Shown here in pieces: positions 7,468 to 15,460 of a DNA stretch of 64,000 nucleotides. The position numbers and the translations under genes are program-made. The stretch covers positions 434,001-498,000 of the forward strand of contig NZ_CP040749.1 in NCBI RefSeq assembly GCF_006065315.1, read 5' to 3'. Source of the DNA: Aureibaculum algae. Lineage in GTDB: Bacteria > Bacteroidota > Bacteroidia > Flavobacteriales > Flavobacteriaceae. Below the pieces are notes generated by a model. It did no database searches, had not been told where the DNA came from, and saw nothing but the letters and a program-made list of their open reading frames with translations. The stretch's first letter is position 1; every line of letters begins with the position of its first letter.

Positions 7468-9054
7468 TTAAATTAAGACTTCTTTTAAATCTTCTATTGT
7501 ATATTCTTTCGGTAATTCATATCCGTTAATAAATAGTGTTGGGGTGTGGGTAATTTTTTCTACTTTACACCATTCATTCATGGCATCAATTTTAGCATTT
7601 TGATCTAACAATTCCCCATTCATAGGATAACATTTTGCAAATGTGTCATAATCCTTTTCTTTCGCCATGTACCATTTGTCTAATGCCTTTTCTATTTTTT
7701 TTTTATTTTTTGTGTCAATCGCTAAAAAATGCCTAACAGGTTTGGCTCTTCTATCTTTTTCCTTATTTGTTGCCGTAAACAACACCTGCAAATTAATACT
7801 ACCCACAGTTAATAACTCTTCTAAAATTGGATGTGCTTTTGCACATGGTCCGCAATACGGGTCGCATACTTTTATGATATTATATTTTGCGTTATCATTA
7901 GTAATTGTAATCCCCAACCCTTCTGTGCTACTTGTAATTTTATTAGATTTTAACAATAGGCTTTCCAAGACAAACGGGTTACTTTTTATTTTTTTCAGTC
8001 CACATTTAAAAACATTGGTCTCTTTTTGTTGTTCTATTAATGGTTTTATTATTTTCCATGTCAATATTGGCATTAAAAACAAGGCAACATATATTGGTAG
8101 TGTTTCCAATGCCATAATTGTTTTATAAAAACCTCCAGCAAAAGCAATGGCAATTTCAGCGATTATTACCGTCTGTATAATAATACAAAATTTACACCAT
8201 TGTTTAATAACAGCTGCTTGATAATAAATAGAAATAACAATTACAGGAAAGGTTGTAATACTAGTAATCGCCAACAAACTCATTGCAGTAGTGGAAAAGT
8301 TATACAACACAAAATACGTAAAAGTTGCTAAGAAATAAGAGAACCCAAGTAACCCCAAACTTAAATTGCCATCAAATAACGATGCGTATTTTGATTTTAA
8401 GACTGCATTACAATTAATTTTTTTACCTCCAGTACAAAAACTTTGTAAGGTTGGGTTGTTTTGGTCAATATCAAACCACAATAAAAAGATTCCGGCAGTA
8501 AGTCCTATTAATTTTAATATGAAGTATAATATAGTGTAAGTGGTCAAGGTAACATTACCTATTACATCTGATTTTGTAAAGTTAATACTAATCCAAAGTG
8601 CTAATAAAATTGCTGACACACCAATTAATGTATTTATAAATCTTTTATTTGCTAACTTTTTCCCAATATCAATTTCTTTTGATGCTGCATTGGTTTCAGC
8701 CATAAGACAAACGCCTGTCCATATTTTTAAAAATTCTTCTTTTGACGCTTCATGTAGTTTATTTTTATCATCAAAATATGACACTCTCGATTTTGTTATT
8801 TTATTTAAAGTGTAAAACAATGTTGTTCCATGTAAAGATACTTGCACAATACATGGCGTTGTCAGTTCATCAAATTTGTGTCTAGTTATTTTTATGGCTA
8901 AACTCTCAATATTGTATTTACTTAAGGTATCTGAAACAGACAATAGGCTCGGATGATCGGGGTGTCCTAAAATACTGTCTTTTAAGTAAGCATTAGTATA
9001 CCTTACTTTAAGTAATTTTAGAAACTGTTTAGCAGAGTTAGTACAATTATCCAT
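7468..9054 (-). CDS. C39-like / VKOR / DsbA-thioredoxin fusion protein
   Basis: The protein has 528 residues. Residues 1-118 resemble a C39 peptidase fold (HPDHPSLLSV, then FDELTTPCIVQV and a TTLFYTL strand), but the catalytic cysteine motif is replaced by SILGHPDHPS, so it is probably leader-binding and not proteolytic. Residues about 135-335 form a VKOR-type membrane domain with C207/C215 and WCKFC (C287, C290). Residues about 375-528 form a thioredoxin/DsbA domain with CDPYCGPC (C401, C404). It should oxidise cysteines and pass electrons to quinone. Its position as the first gene upstream of the peptide suggests a dedicated disulfide-forming enzyme for it. Confidence 0.85.
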   Translation of the reverse strand: MDNCTNSAKQFLKLLKVRYTNAYLKDSILGHPDHPSLLSVSDTLSKYNIESLAIKITRHKFDELTTPCIVQVSLHGTTLFYTLNKITKSRVSYFDDKNKLHEASKEEFLKIWTGVCLMAETNAASKEIDIGKKLANKRFINTLIGVSAILLALWISINFTKSDVIGNVTLTTYTILYFILKLIGLTAGIFLLWFDIDQNNPTLQSFCTGGKKINCNAVLKSKYASLFDGNLSLGLLGFSYFLATFTYFVLYNFSTTAMSLLAITSITTFPVIVISIYYQAAVIKQWCKFCIIIQTVIIAEIAIAFAGGFYKTIMALETLPIYVALFLMPILTWKIIKPLIEQQKETNVFKCGLKKIKSNPFVLESLLLKSNKITSSTEGLGITITNDNAKYNIIKVCDPYCGPCAKAHPILEELLTVGSINLQVLFTATNKEKDRRAKPVRHFLAIDTKNKKKIEKALDKWYMAKEKDYDTFAKCYPMNGELLDQNAKIDAMNEWCKVEKITHTPTLFINGYELPKEYTIEDLKEVLI

Positions 9055-9144
9055 AATTTTAATAGTTATAATTTGAAATTAAAAAATTTCAATATTATTA
9101 TATATATAAAACTATATACAATTAATTTAAAATTTAATGTTTTT

Positions 9145-9183
9145 CACGAACTATTAGTACGGCTTTCCCGTGTTTTAGTACTA
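9145..9183. promoter_or_regulatory. Nested inverted repeats between response regulator and VKOR fusion genes
   Basis: TAGTAC (9155-9160) and GTACTA (9178-9183) are inverted copies, and between them ACGG pairs with CCGT around CTTTC. CACG (9145-9148) is also matched by CGTG (9169-9172). The repeats lie between the end of the response regulator gene and the start of the cargo operon, so they could be an operator or a weak terminator. Confidence 0.3.
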
Positions 9184-9198
9184 TTTTTTATATATAAC

Positions 9199-9888
9199 TC
9201 ACAAAAATCCATTTTCTTTTGCTTTAAGGACTAAATCCCTATCACAGTCTACTTTAAATATTTCTTTCAAATGGCGGAGCCTCTTTTCAATACTTCTTAA
9301 TTCTAATGGGATGTATTTAGGCATGTTTTTCTTTTTAGTTGCATTAGACAACTCATATAATATTTTTAAATCAATGACATCAAGCTTTTCTGGTATTCGA
9401 TTTCTCTTTCGGATTACTTCAGAAAGAGTGCTACAATAGTGGGTTTCACCGTTTATAATTTTCACAATTACTTTTTGAAGCACTCTATAATCTGTTTTTG
9501 AATTTTTTATCAAAAATCCTTCGGGATTAACATTTTTAAATATGGAATTTATCCTAAAACTATCACTATACGAAGTAAAAACAATAATTTTAATTTTTGG
9601 ACTGTGGCTCCTTATCCAAGTGCCTAATTCTTCACCTGACCTTCGAACACCATCATTTGATATTCCAAGGCTAATATCAAGAATCACAACATCAAAGAAC
9701 CCTTTGCTTTTGACTTCTTCAATTTTAGTTACCCCACTCTCATAATCTAATGCTTGTTCAATATTAAAATTTAGCAAAGGTTCGTTTTGGGGTATTAAAT
9801 TTAAAACTGCTTTAATCCCATCTGAAAGTAATAGATTGTCTTCAACTATCAATATATTGTAAGTGTATTCACGGATATGACTAGACAT
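9199..9888 (-). CDS. Orphan response regulator (receiver + C-terminal HTH)
   Basis: The 229-residue protein has a receiver domain (about 10-145) with acidic pocket E16/D17, phospho-acceptor D71 (VVILDIS), T105 (VFTS) and K128 (FLIK). The C-terminal part (about 165-229) reads LDVIDLKILYEL...SIEKRLRHLKEIF and resembles a LuxR/NarL-type HTH. No histidine kinase gene is present in the element, so the signal must come from a chromosomal kinase or a non-phosphorylation input. Its place just upstream of the peptide cargo, in the same direction, suggests that it controls the cluster. Confidence 0.8.
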   Translation of the reverse strand: MSSHIREYTYNILIVEDNLLLSDGIKAVLNLIPQNEPLLNFNIEQALDYESGVTKIEEVKSKGFFDVVILDISLGISNDGVRRSGEELGTWIRSHSPKIKIIVFTSYSDSFRINSIFKNVNPEGFLIKNSKTDYRVLQKVIVKIINGETHYCSTLSEVIRKRNRIPEKLDVIDLKILYELSNATKKKNMPKYIPLELRSIEKRLRHLKEIFKVDCDRDLVLKAKENGFL

Positions 9889-10191
9889 AGAATTATCAAT
9901 TAAATTTAACGTTGAATAACAATTCCATGAAAATTATAATATATAGGATAACCATGGTTTTTATTATTGTGTTAAGCTATCTTAAAACTTGTACTGTGGT
10001 ATGAAAACATGTGATCATAGTTTAGCGAAATGATAGATTTACTTTTTCGTAAGTTAAAACAAATAATCAAACAATTCAATGCATTCAACTAAAAAGGGGG
10101 GAAATCCCTTTTTTTATAGGGTGTTTTCCCCTGCTTATTAAAGAAAATTCGAACTGGGTTATTTCGAAAATGAATTAAATTAAAAGAATCT
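9889..10191. promoter_or_regulatory. Intergenic region with G-run/C-run inverted repeats upstream of the response regulator
   Basis: No gene was found in these 303 bp. It holds GGGGGGAAATCCC (10096-10108) and AGGGTGTTTTCCCC (10118-10131), two inverted repeats about 23 bp apart. They resemble the GGGGTTTTTCCCC and GGGGAAAAACCCC pair at 56369-56406 upstream of another operon that encodes a response regulator. They may be regulator-binding sites; a hairpin is also possible. Confidence 0.4.
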
Positions 10192-10506
10192 TCACCGAGA
10201 TAAAGAATAAAACAAAGAACCAAAACATAAAATGACAAATATTATAAAAACAATCACCGCCCAATTAGGATAAACCTTGGCATTTTCAAGCAAATTTTCA
10301 AATCGATTATATGTTCGTTCTTGAGAATTTAAAACTGCCTTTATCTCACGCTGATGAATGTTCAATAAAGCCTTAAGTTCTCTAATGTCAATACTGACTT
10401 TTGCAGCATGCAGCTTATCGCTAACTTTTTCCAATTGCTCAATACTTTTTTCAAAAGAGTTGATTTCATTTACCAATAATTCTGTGATTTCTTCAATTTT
10501 TGCCAT
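10192..10506 (-). CDS. Small coiled-coil, tail-anchored protein of the mobilization module
   Basis: The 104-residue protein has heptad-like helices at about residues 1-75 (SFEKSIEQLEKVSDKLHAAK) and one C-terminal membrane helix (VYPNWAVIVFIIFVILCFGSLFY). It follows the relaxase gene by 11 bp in the same direction. Similar small proteins sit next to relaxases in Flavobacteriaceae mobile elements; I recall them as DUF6730, but not firmly. It may tether the relaxosome to the membrane. Function unknown. Confidence 0.65.
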   Translation of the reverse strand: MAKIEEITELLVNEINSFEKSIEQLEKVSDKLHAAKVSIDIRELKALLNIHQREIKAVLNSQERTYNRFENLLENAKVYPNWAVIVFIIFVILCFGSLFYSLSR

Positions 10507-10517
10507 GTCGTTTTTAT

Positions 10518-11375
10518 TTAGATACCCATTCCGAGGTCGATTACTTTTTTAATTACTGTCTTAGTTATTTTTAGAGCCAAGTTTGGGGTTAGTTCCACTG
10601 TCCTTCCCAATAATTTTACTTGATTGTTTTTCGCTTTGAAAAATTCAGCGTTAGGATTTTTGTTAAGTTCTTTGCCAATATTTAGTATTGACATTTTCCG
10701 ATTGACCTCACTACCTTTTAAATTATGACCGTCAAATTCAAACCGGAAGCCTTGCAGTTTATTTTGATTGTTGATCGATGGAATTACTTTAACCCCATTG
10801 GTTTCCATCGCTTTGATATATTCGTCAAATGACTTCGGTCTAAATTGCTTCATACTTAAATCATGCCTTCTTTTTATTTCAGCCCTGATTTCCCTTTGAT
10901 TGAATTCCTTTTCGAGCTGTACTTGTTTTACCGTTGTCAGCTTCATTTCTTCCGCAACCCTTTCTGCTGCCAGTTGGCTCTTTTTCCCAACAAAGCTGTC
11001 ATTGTATGCTTTTCCGTTAAAATCAATCCTGTTGACATATAAATGGATATGCTTATGTTGTTTGTCTTGATGGACAAATGCAATCGCTTGCCGTTCCCCC
11101 AATTTCATTTGGTCCATAAATCTTTTGGTTATTTCATGTAAGTCTTTTGCTTGTAATTTTTTCCCATCGCTAATGGTAGGACTTATAATAAAAGACATTG
11201 TATTTTTTTTACAACGGGAATTCATATCCTGTATGGTTTTAAATTCTTTTGAAATCTCAGAAGGTTTATCACCAATTAAATGTTGCCTTAAAATAACTTC
11301 AGCACCTTTTTCTTGATTCCAACCGTAAGAGATGGAAGCACTGGTTTGTGATATGGATTTTCCTTTACCGATCAC
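10518..11375 (-). CDS. Relaxase / mobilization nuclease
   Basis: The 285-residue protein of the Relaxase (MobA/VirD2-like) family nicks the transfer origin. It shows FVHQDKQHKHIHLYVNRID, with H102-x-D104 and the metal-binding histidines H109 and H111. An N-terminal tyrosine (Y17) in SASISYGWN is the candidate nucleophile. It starts with GTG at 11375, overlapping the MobC stop codon (GTGA), so the two are translationally coupled. At 285 residues it lacks a C-terminal helicase or primase, as is usual for mobilizable elements. Confidence 0.9.
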   Translation of the reverse strand: MIGKGKSISQTSASISYGWNQEKGAEVILRQHLIGDKPSEISKEFKTIQDMNSRCKKNTMSFIISPTISDGKKLQAKDLHEITKRFMDQMKLGERQAIAFVHQDKQHKHIHLYVNRIDFNGKAYNDSFVGKKSQLAAERVAEEMKLTTVKQVQLEKEFNQREIRAEIKRRHDLSMKQFRPKSFDEYIKAMETNGVKVIPSINNQNKLQGFRFEFDGHNLKGSEVNRKMSILNIGKELNKNPNAEFFKAKNNQVKLLGRTVELTPNLALKITKTVIKKVIDLGMGI

Positions 11376-11896
11376 TTTTTGAAGTTGTTAAGATGTAACT
11401 TAATTTCATCAGCCAATTGATGCACTTTTTGGGTAAGGTTGGGATTCCGTTTTTTATACATATTGCCGATTGACTTGAAACTATTATGATAGTGTACCAG
11501 CATTTTATAAATGTCAATTTGTTCATCGGTCAGTCGTTCTATTGTTTTTTCTTCAAGTGCAACTTTCCGGATATATTCACTGAGTGTTAATCCACATTTT
11601 TTAGCTTTTACTTTTAAGAGTTTTTTCTCGAAATAGGAACACCTCAATTTGATAAAAACGCTTTTTGCCTTAAAAGACTTTTTTTTAACCCTGCGACCTT
11701 CGGAAGCAGGCAAGGTTGTTTTTGTGGCAACAAAAACACATCTTGCACTTCCCGCACCGCCAACACTTTCATCCAATTTTTTTAGTTCCATCTCCCATTC
11801 CAAACATTCGGAATCTTGTTTCAAATGGTCAGGTGGTATTACTATACTGTACTTATTTATCCCAATTTCTCTTTTAATTTTTTTTTCCATTTTCAT
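11372..11896 (-). CDS. MobC-like relaxosome accessory protein
   Basis: The 174-residue basic protein has a central-to-C-terminal region reading FIKLRCSYFEKKLLKVKAKKCGLTLSEYIRKVAL, followed by helices around LVHYHNSFKSIGNMYKK. This is the pattern of MobC-type accessory proteins with a ribbon-helix-helix DNA-binding fold. It probably helps the relaxase bind and open the transfer origin. It overlaps the relaxase gene by four bases. The first about 65 residues are poorly conserved and may be flexible. Confidence 0.82.
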   Translation of the reverse strand: MKMEKKIKREIGINKYSIVIPPDHLKQDSECLEWEMELKKLDESVGGAGSARCVFVATKTTLPASEGRRVKKKSFKAKSVFIKLRCSYFEKKLLKVKAKKCGLTLSEYIRKVALEEKTIERLTDEQIDIYKMLVHYHNSFKSIGNMYKKRNPNLTQKVHQLADEIKLHLNNFKK

Positions 11897-11905
11897 AACA
11901 TCTTT

Positions 11906-12787
11906 CTAAATAATTCCATCGATTAATTTTTCATTGAGATCTTTATAATTTAAATACACACAACTTTGGTCAATAACATTTTTATACTGGTCTAATAAGT
12001 ATGTGGTTATTTTATTTCCATTGCTATCATTGTCCAGAAGCAACAATACTTTTTGATATTTCTTTAGAAGTTGGACTACCCCATTTATAAAGGCAATCGA
12101 GTTTAATACTATAATATCGGATTCATAAATTAACATCTTATCTAAAACAGCTAAGGATAACAAATCAAACATACCTTCAACAATTATCAGTTGTTTCTTA
12201 CCTTTAGTTAGATAGGTGTATGATTTTGGGGAACTACAATTTTTAAAGAATTTATTTCTTAGTTCCCATCCACCTAAATGGTTTTCCAATCCAATTGCAA
12301 AAAACGTTTTCCCATGATTTCGATACCATACTTCAGAACAACAGCGTTTGGCTATCTCTAATGGAATCTGTCTTGATCTTAGATATTGAATTAAAGCAGG
12401 ATGCTCAATTGTTTTTGTTCTGACAATGGTTATTTTAGTTTCCTTCTGTTGAATTGCTTTAGGCAGATCTGAAAAAAGGGTTTGCTGTTGAAAAGAAAAA
12501 AGAGGACTATCGTTACCTAAAAATTCCAATGCTTCTTTAACGGAATATTTTAACACCAATACAATAAGGTCAATTACATTTCCACCCATTCCATTTCCAT
12601 GGTCGTACCATCGATTAATTAGTTTGGAAACTTTGAAAGAGGCTTGGGTTTCTGACCGTAGGACACTTAGAAACCAAGCTTCTTTCTCCGTCTCTTTTGT
12701 GGGAAAGTGCCCTAATGTTGCCAGCGTTTTTACGATGGAAATAGTACGGGCTATTTCACATGTTATTTTTTTTCTTTTCATGAGCAT
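11906..12787 (-). CDS. TOPRIM-domain primase-like protein
   Basis: With ATG at 12787 the protein has 293 residues; a GTG at 12811 or ATG at 12781 are alternatives. The N-terminal part resembles the DnaG-like entry domain of Bacteroidota mobile elements (ITCEIARTISIVKTLATLGHFPT, SETQASFKV, NRWYDHGNGMGGNVIDLI). The C-terminal TOPRIM domain shows LIIVEGMFDLLSL with the catalytic glutamate and VLLLLDNDSNG with the DxD-type pair. It likely primes replication of the excised element or of transferred single strands. The iteron-like region lies directly upstream. Confidence 0.82.
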   Translation of the reverse strand: MLMKRKKITCEIARTISIVKTLATLGHFPTKETEKEAWFLSVLRSETQASFKVSKLINRWYDHGNGMGGNVIDLIVLVLKYSVKEALEFLGNDSPLFSFQQQTLFSDLPKAIQQKETKITIVRTKTIEHPALIQYLRSRQIPLEIAKRCCSEVWYRNHGKTFFAIGLENHLGGWELRNKFFKNCSSPKSYTYLTKGKKQLIIVEGMFDLLSLAVLDKMLIYESDIIVLNSIAFINGVVQLLKKYQKVLLLLDNDSNGNKITTYLLDQYKNVIDQSCVYLNYKDLNEKLIDGII

Positions 12788-12810
12788 TTTTTTTGTTTTT
12801 ATGATTTTCA

Positions 12811-12995
12811 CTTACCTACTCGACTAATCCTTTATTCATAAGGGTTAAGGTCTTAGGTGAGTACTAAATTCGACTTACCTTTCTTACCTAAACAGGTAAG
12901 TTAGGTAGGTTCAGGTAAGACAATACTTATCAATCTTACCTAAGCACATCCCTTTATCCATAAGGTGTTTAGAACCTTTAGGTAAGATGGTAAGT
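12811..12995. repeat. Iteron-like repeat region with two palindromes (candidate origin)
   Basis: The heptamer CTTACCT occurs at 12811, 12874, 12883 and 12935, and its complement AGGTAAG at 12894, 12913 and 12980. Near-matches are TAGGTGA and GGTAAGTG. Two similar palindromic segments, CCTTTATTCATAAGGG (12829-) and CCCTTTATCCATAAGG (12950-), flank the dense part. The region is the only sizeable gap between the VapE-like and TOPRIM genes, so a replication origin, oriT or operator is likely. Confidence 0.6.
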
Positions 12996-12999
12996 GATT

Positions 13000-14196
13000 T
13001 TAAGTATTTATAGGAAATTCCAATTCCCATGGGCTATTTTTAAAAGTTGATTTTGCCAAATATCCATAAAGCTGTCTTTTAGAATGCTTCACTCTTTGAA
13101 AGTTAAAACCAGTAAAAGCTTTACCAACATTTACTTTGTTCAATCTTACGTTTAAACAAGATAATGAGACCATTACATCAGATGCCGTAACAAAATCTTC
13201 CATCTCGGTTGATTTTTCATAATACTTGGCAATTAGCTCTTGTTCTGTTGTAAGACTGGTGTATTTCTTGTTTCGTTCTTCATTTTCTTGAATATCCTTA
13301 ATAGTTAGTTCGGGATTAAAATCTTTGTCTTTATACGCTAAATGATAGGCTTGTGTCCATACATTTTTGATGTCAACTTCTTTTGAATACGCAAAATCAA
13401 TTTGATCCATTAGCTCAAAACACAACCAACGTACAGAACCCGTTTCATCATTTAGAAACGAAGACATATTGGTAGAACCCATAAAAGAGCATATTCTGGG
13501 TAAGGTGGTGTTCTTTCTATCATACGGAAGTCTTTCATTAATGAATGTTTTAGAGAAAAATGCTTTAAGGGCATTAACATCCTTTTTAGAGAGTACTGCC
13601 AATTCATCAAGATTGTAAAGAAAATTTCTACACAATTGAATTCTTGCATCTTTATCATTTCCGATATCTTCGGCCATGTATTCATTCAATTCAGGTGGGC
13701 ATAAAAAGCGACACCAGGTCGATTTACCAGAGCTTTGACCTTTATGGCTGATAATAATGGCCTGTTTATTGAAATAATTTGGTTCAAATGCACATCGAAT
13801 AGCTCGAACCAACCATTTCTTTAAATGATACAGAAAGGCTTGGTCATCATAGGTAGGCACATAGGAAGCTAATTTGGCAATATGGTCAAACCCATCCCAT
13901 TTGGGTAGCCCATGAAAGTATTCTATAATAGGATTGTGTTTTTTGATGAGTTCTGACTTAATCAATATCTCAAGCTTAGCCGAACTGATATCAATCCCTG
14001 CTTTGGCCAACTCTATAATGAGAGAATTTACATTGAGATAATGCCATGATTTATTTCCTTTCAAAGAGATCTGAAAATCATGGGATATTTCATTATAAAA
14101 TATATCATATTTTGAACATAGATATTCATAGGTATAATCGAAAATTGTTTTCTTTTTGGGATCTTTAACGAGATAAAGTCCATTGCTCTTTTTCAT
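13000..14196 (-). CDS. VapE-like P-loop ATPase (virulence-associated E family)
   Basis: The ATG at 14196 gives 398 residues; a TTG at 14208 would add four. The motif HKGQSSGKSTWCRFLCP at about residues 151-167 is a Walker A, and RNFLYNLDELAVL further on is a Walker B-like segment. SFMGSTNMSSFLNDETGSVRW is the characteristic VapE sensor region. Such proteins act as superfamily-3-like replicative helicases of phage satellites and mobile islands. Paired with a TOPRIM protein and iterons, it suggests that the element has its own replication module. The HTH gene ends 12 bp upstream of the start. Confidence 0.85.
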   Translation of the reverse strand: MKKSNGLYLVKDPKKKTIFDYTYEYLCSKYDIFYNEISHDFQISLKGNKSWHYLNVNSLIIELAKAGIDISSAKLEILIKSELIKKHNPIIEYFHGLPKWDGFDHIAKLASYVPTYDDQAFLYHLKKWLVRAIRCAFEPNYFNKQAIIISHKGQSSGKSTWCRFLCPPELNEYMAEDIGNDKDARIQLCRNFLYNLDELAVLSKKDVNALKAFFSKTFINERLPYDRKNTTLPRICSFMGSTNMSSFLNDETGSVRWLCFELMDQIDFAYSKEVDIKNVWTQAYHLAYKDKDFNPELTIKDIQENEERNKKYTSLTTEQELIAKYYEKSTEMEDFVTASDVMVSLSCLNVRLNKVNVGKAFTGFNFQRVKHSKRQLYGYLAKSTFKNSPWELEFPINT

Positions 14197-14208
14197 AAGA
14201 CAAAACAA

Positions 14209-14511
14209 TTATTTTCTTCTAGTTTTGACTAAAGCAGGATTATTACGAGCTTGTTGTAAGAGTTCTTTTTTAGAGTAAAAGATAGATCTTCCGATTTGAT
14301 AATAGGGAACTAATTTTTTCTTTTTCCACTGAATAAGACATTGAACAGTAATTCCAAGTAGTTCTGCAGCTTCTCTTTGGGTTAAGCGGTCTTCTTCTGG
14401 ATTGTTGTTGTTAGAAGTAATTAGCTCAGTTTTTCTGAGCCTATTTACTACCACTTCAATAGTTCTTTCGAGGTCTTTGTTAGTGAACCCGTATAAAATA
14501 ACGTTCGACAT
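14209..14511 (-). CDS. Helix-turn-helix protein (excisionase / MerR-like DNA-binding domain)
   Basis: In this 100-residue protein residues about 43-90 read LTQREAAELLGITVQCLIQWKKKKLVPYYQIGRSIFYSK. This is the HTH_17 winged-helix pattern common to excisionases and to the small regulators of Bacteroidota mobilizable elements. It is immediately followed by the VapE-like gene. It may direct excision together with the integrase or control the replication genes; which of the two cannot be told from sequence. Confidence 0.82.
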   Translation of the reverse strand: MSNVILYGFTNKDLERTIEVVVNRLRKTELITSNNNNPEEDRLTQREAAELLGITVQCLIQWKKKKLVPYYQIGRSIFYSKKELLQQARNNPALVKTRRK

Positions 14512-14636
14512 AATTAATAGTTTTTAGATTTAACAGGGCTAAATTCTATTAAAATGCGTTCGATTAATTTAATATTCGAAAAAAATGGTGTTAATAAGCT
14601 TTAAATCAGGTGTATAAAAATATCGAAAACTAATAG

Positions 14637-15458
14637 TCATTTCGAGTTCTGATTAAAAAAGGTACGTAATGATGGCTCTTTTGAATATTTTTTATGAAAA
14701 TCCTTTTCTGATGGAATACCTTGTATTGTAGAAACACTTTTATTGTAAAAAGCTGAATTTTCAATTTTCCCATGGGTATTTATTAGAAATTCAGAAATCT
14801 CAGTAAAGCTATTGCTCAGAACTTTACCTTTATAAAGAACCCAATAAAATTCAATATATCTATCTCTATTTATTTTAATTTCAGGAATGTGTTTTCTTAC
14901 AGATAAAGTTCTGAATTTTTTTCTCCAATCACTAGTTTCAAAATGGTGGTAAACAAAAGACCTCATAAGTTTGATGTCTTCATTAAGTAATTTTTCTAAT
15001 TCACTCGTAATATATGAATGAGAAAATCCATCATTCAGTTTGAGTTTTCTAGTTTGAGTTCGCTCAACATTATTTTGTGTATTTAAAGCTAAATCTTTGG
15101 TATTGCTACTTGTTGAATTTGCATTTTTTAATTCCTTCTTTAACGCAATAGTTTTTTTACTAAATCTTTTATATTTCGGAAATATTTCAAAAAATAACAT
15201 CCTGAAACATAGTATAATTACCCAAGTTGTAGGAATCAGTAGTAATATTACTGAAATATTAATAGAAATTGGGTTATTTGAAGCATTTGATAAAACTCCA
15301 AAATAGTACCATTGAAAAAAGATTAATAGTAAAATATATAAACCAATATATAGCTTTAATTCAAAACGATTAATTTTTTTCTTGAAGTGATTAAATGCTA
15401 GGAGTAGCATAATAGTTTTACGCTCAAATATTTCCGTATATTTAAAAAACTTTTCCAT
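14637..15458 (-). CDS. Unknown two-helix membrane protein of the mobile element
   Basis: The 273-residue protein has two membrane helices (about residues 35-56 and 68-90), followed by a basic cytoplasmic segment and a C-terminal domain (about 135-273) with LLNEDIKLMRSFVYHHFETSDWRKKF. I do not recognise the family. The gene ends 3 bp from the start side of the integrase gene stop and is probably co-transcribed with it. Position next to an integrase often marks accessory or defence-type cargo, but nothing in this sequence proves that. Confidence 0.6.
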   Translation of the reverse strand: MEKFFKYTEIFERKTIMLLLAFNHFKKKINRFELKLYIGLYILLLIFFQWYYFGVLSNASNNPISINISVILLLIPTTWVIILCFRMLFFEIFPKYKRFSKKTIALKKELKNANSTSSNTKDLALNTQNNVERTQTRKLKLNDGFSHSYITSELEKLLNEDIKLMRSFVYHHFETSDWRKKFRTLSVRKHIPEIKINRDRYIEFYWVLYKGKVLSNSFTEISEFLINTHGKIENSAFYNKSVSTIQGIPSEKDFHKKYSKEPSLRTFFNQNSK

Positions 15459-15460
15459 AT

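Noticed and set aside
12811..12995. CRISPR array
   Set aside because: Repeats are seven bases, in both orientations, with irregular spacing and no uniform spacers; iterons fit better.
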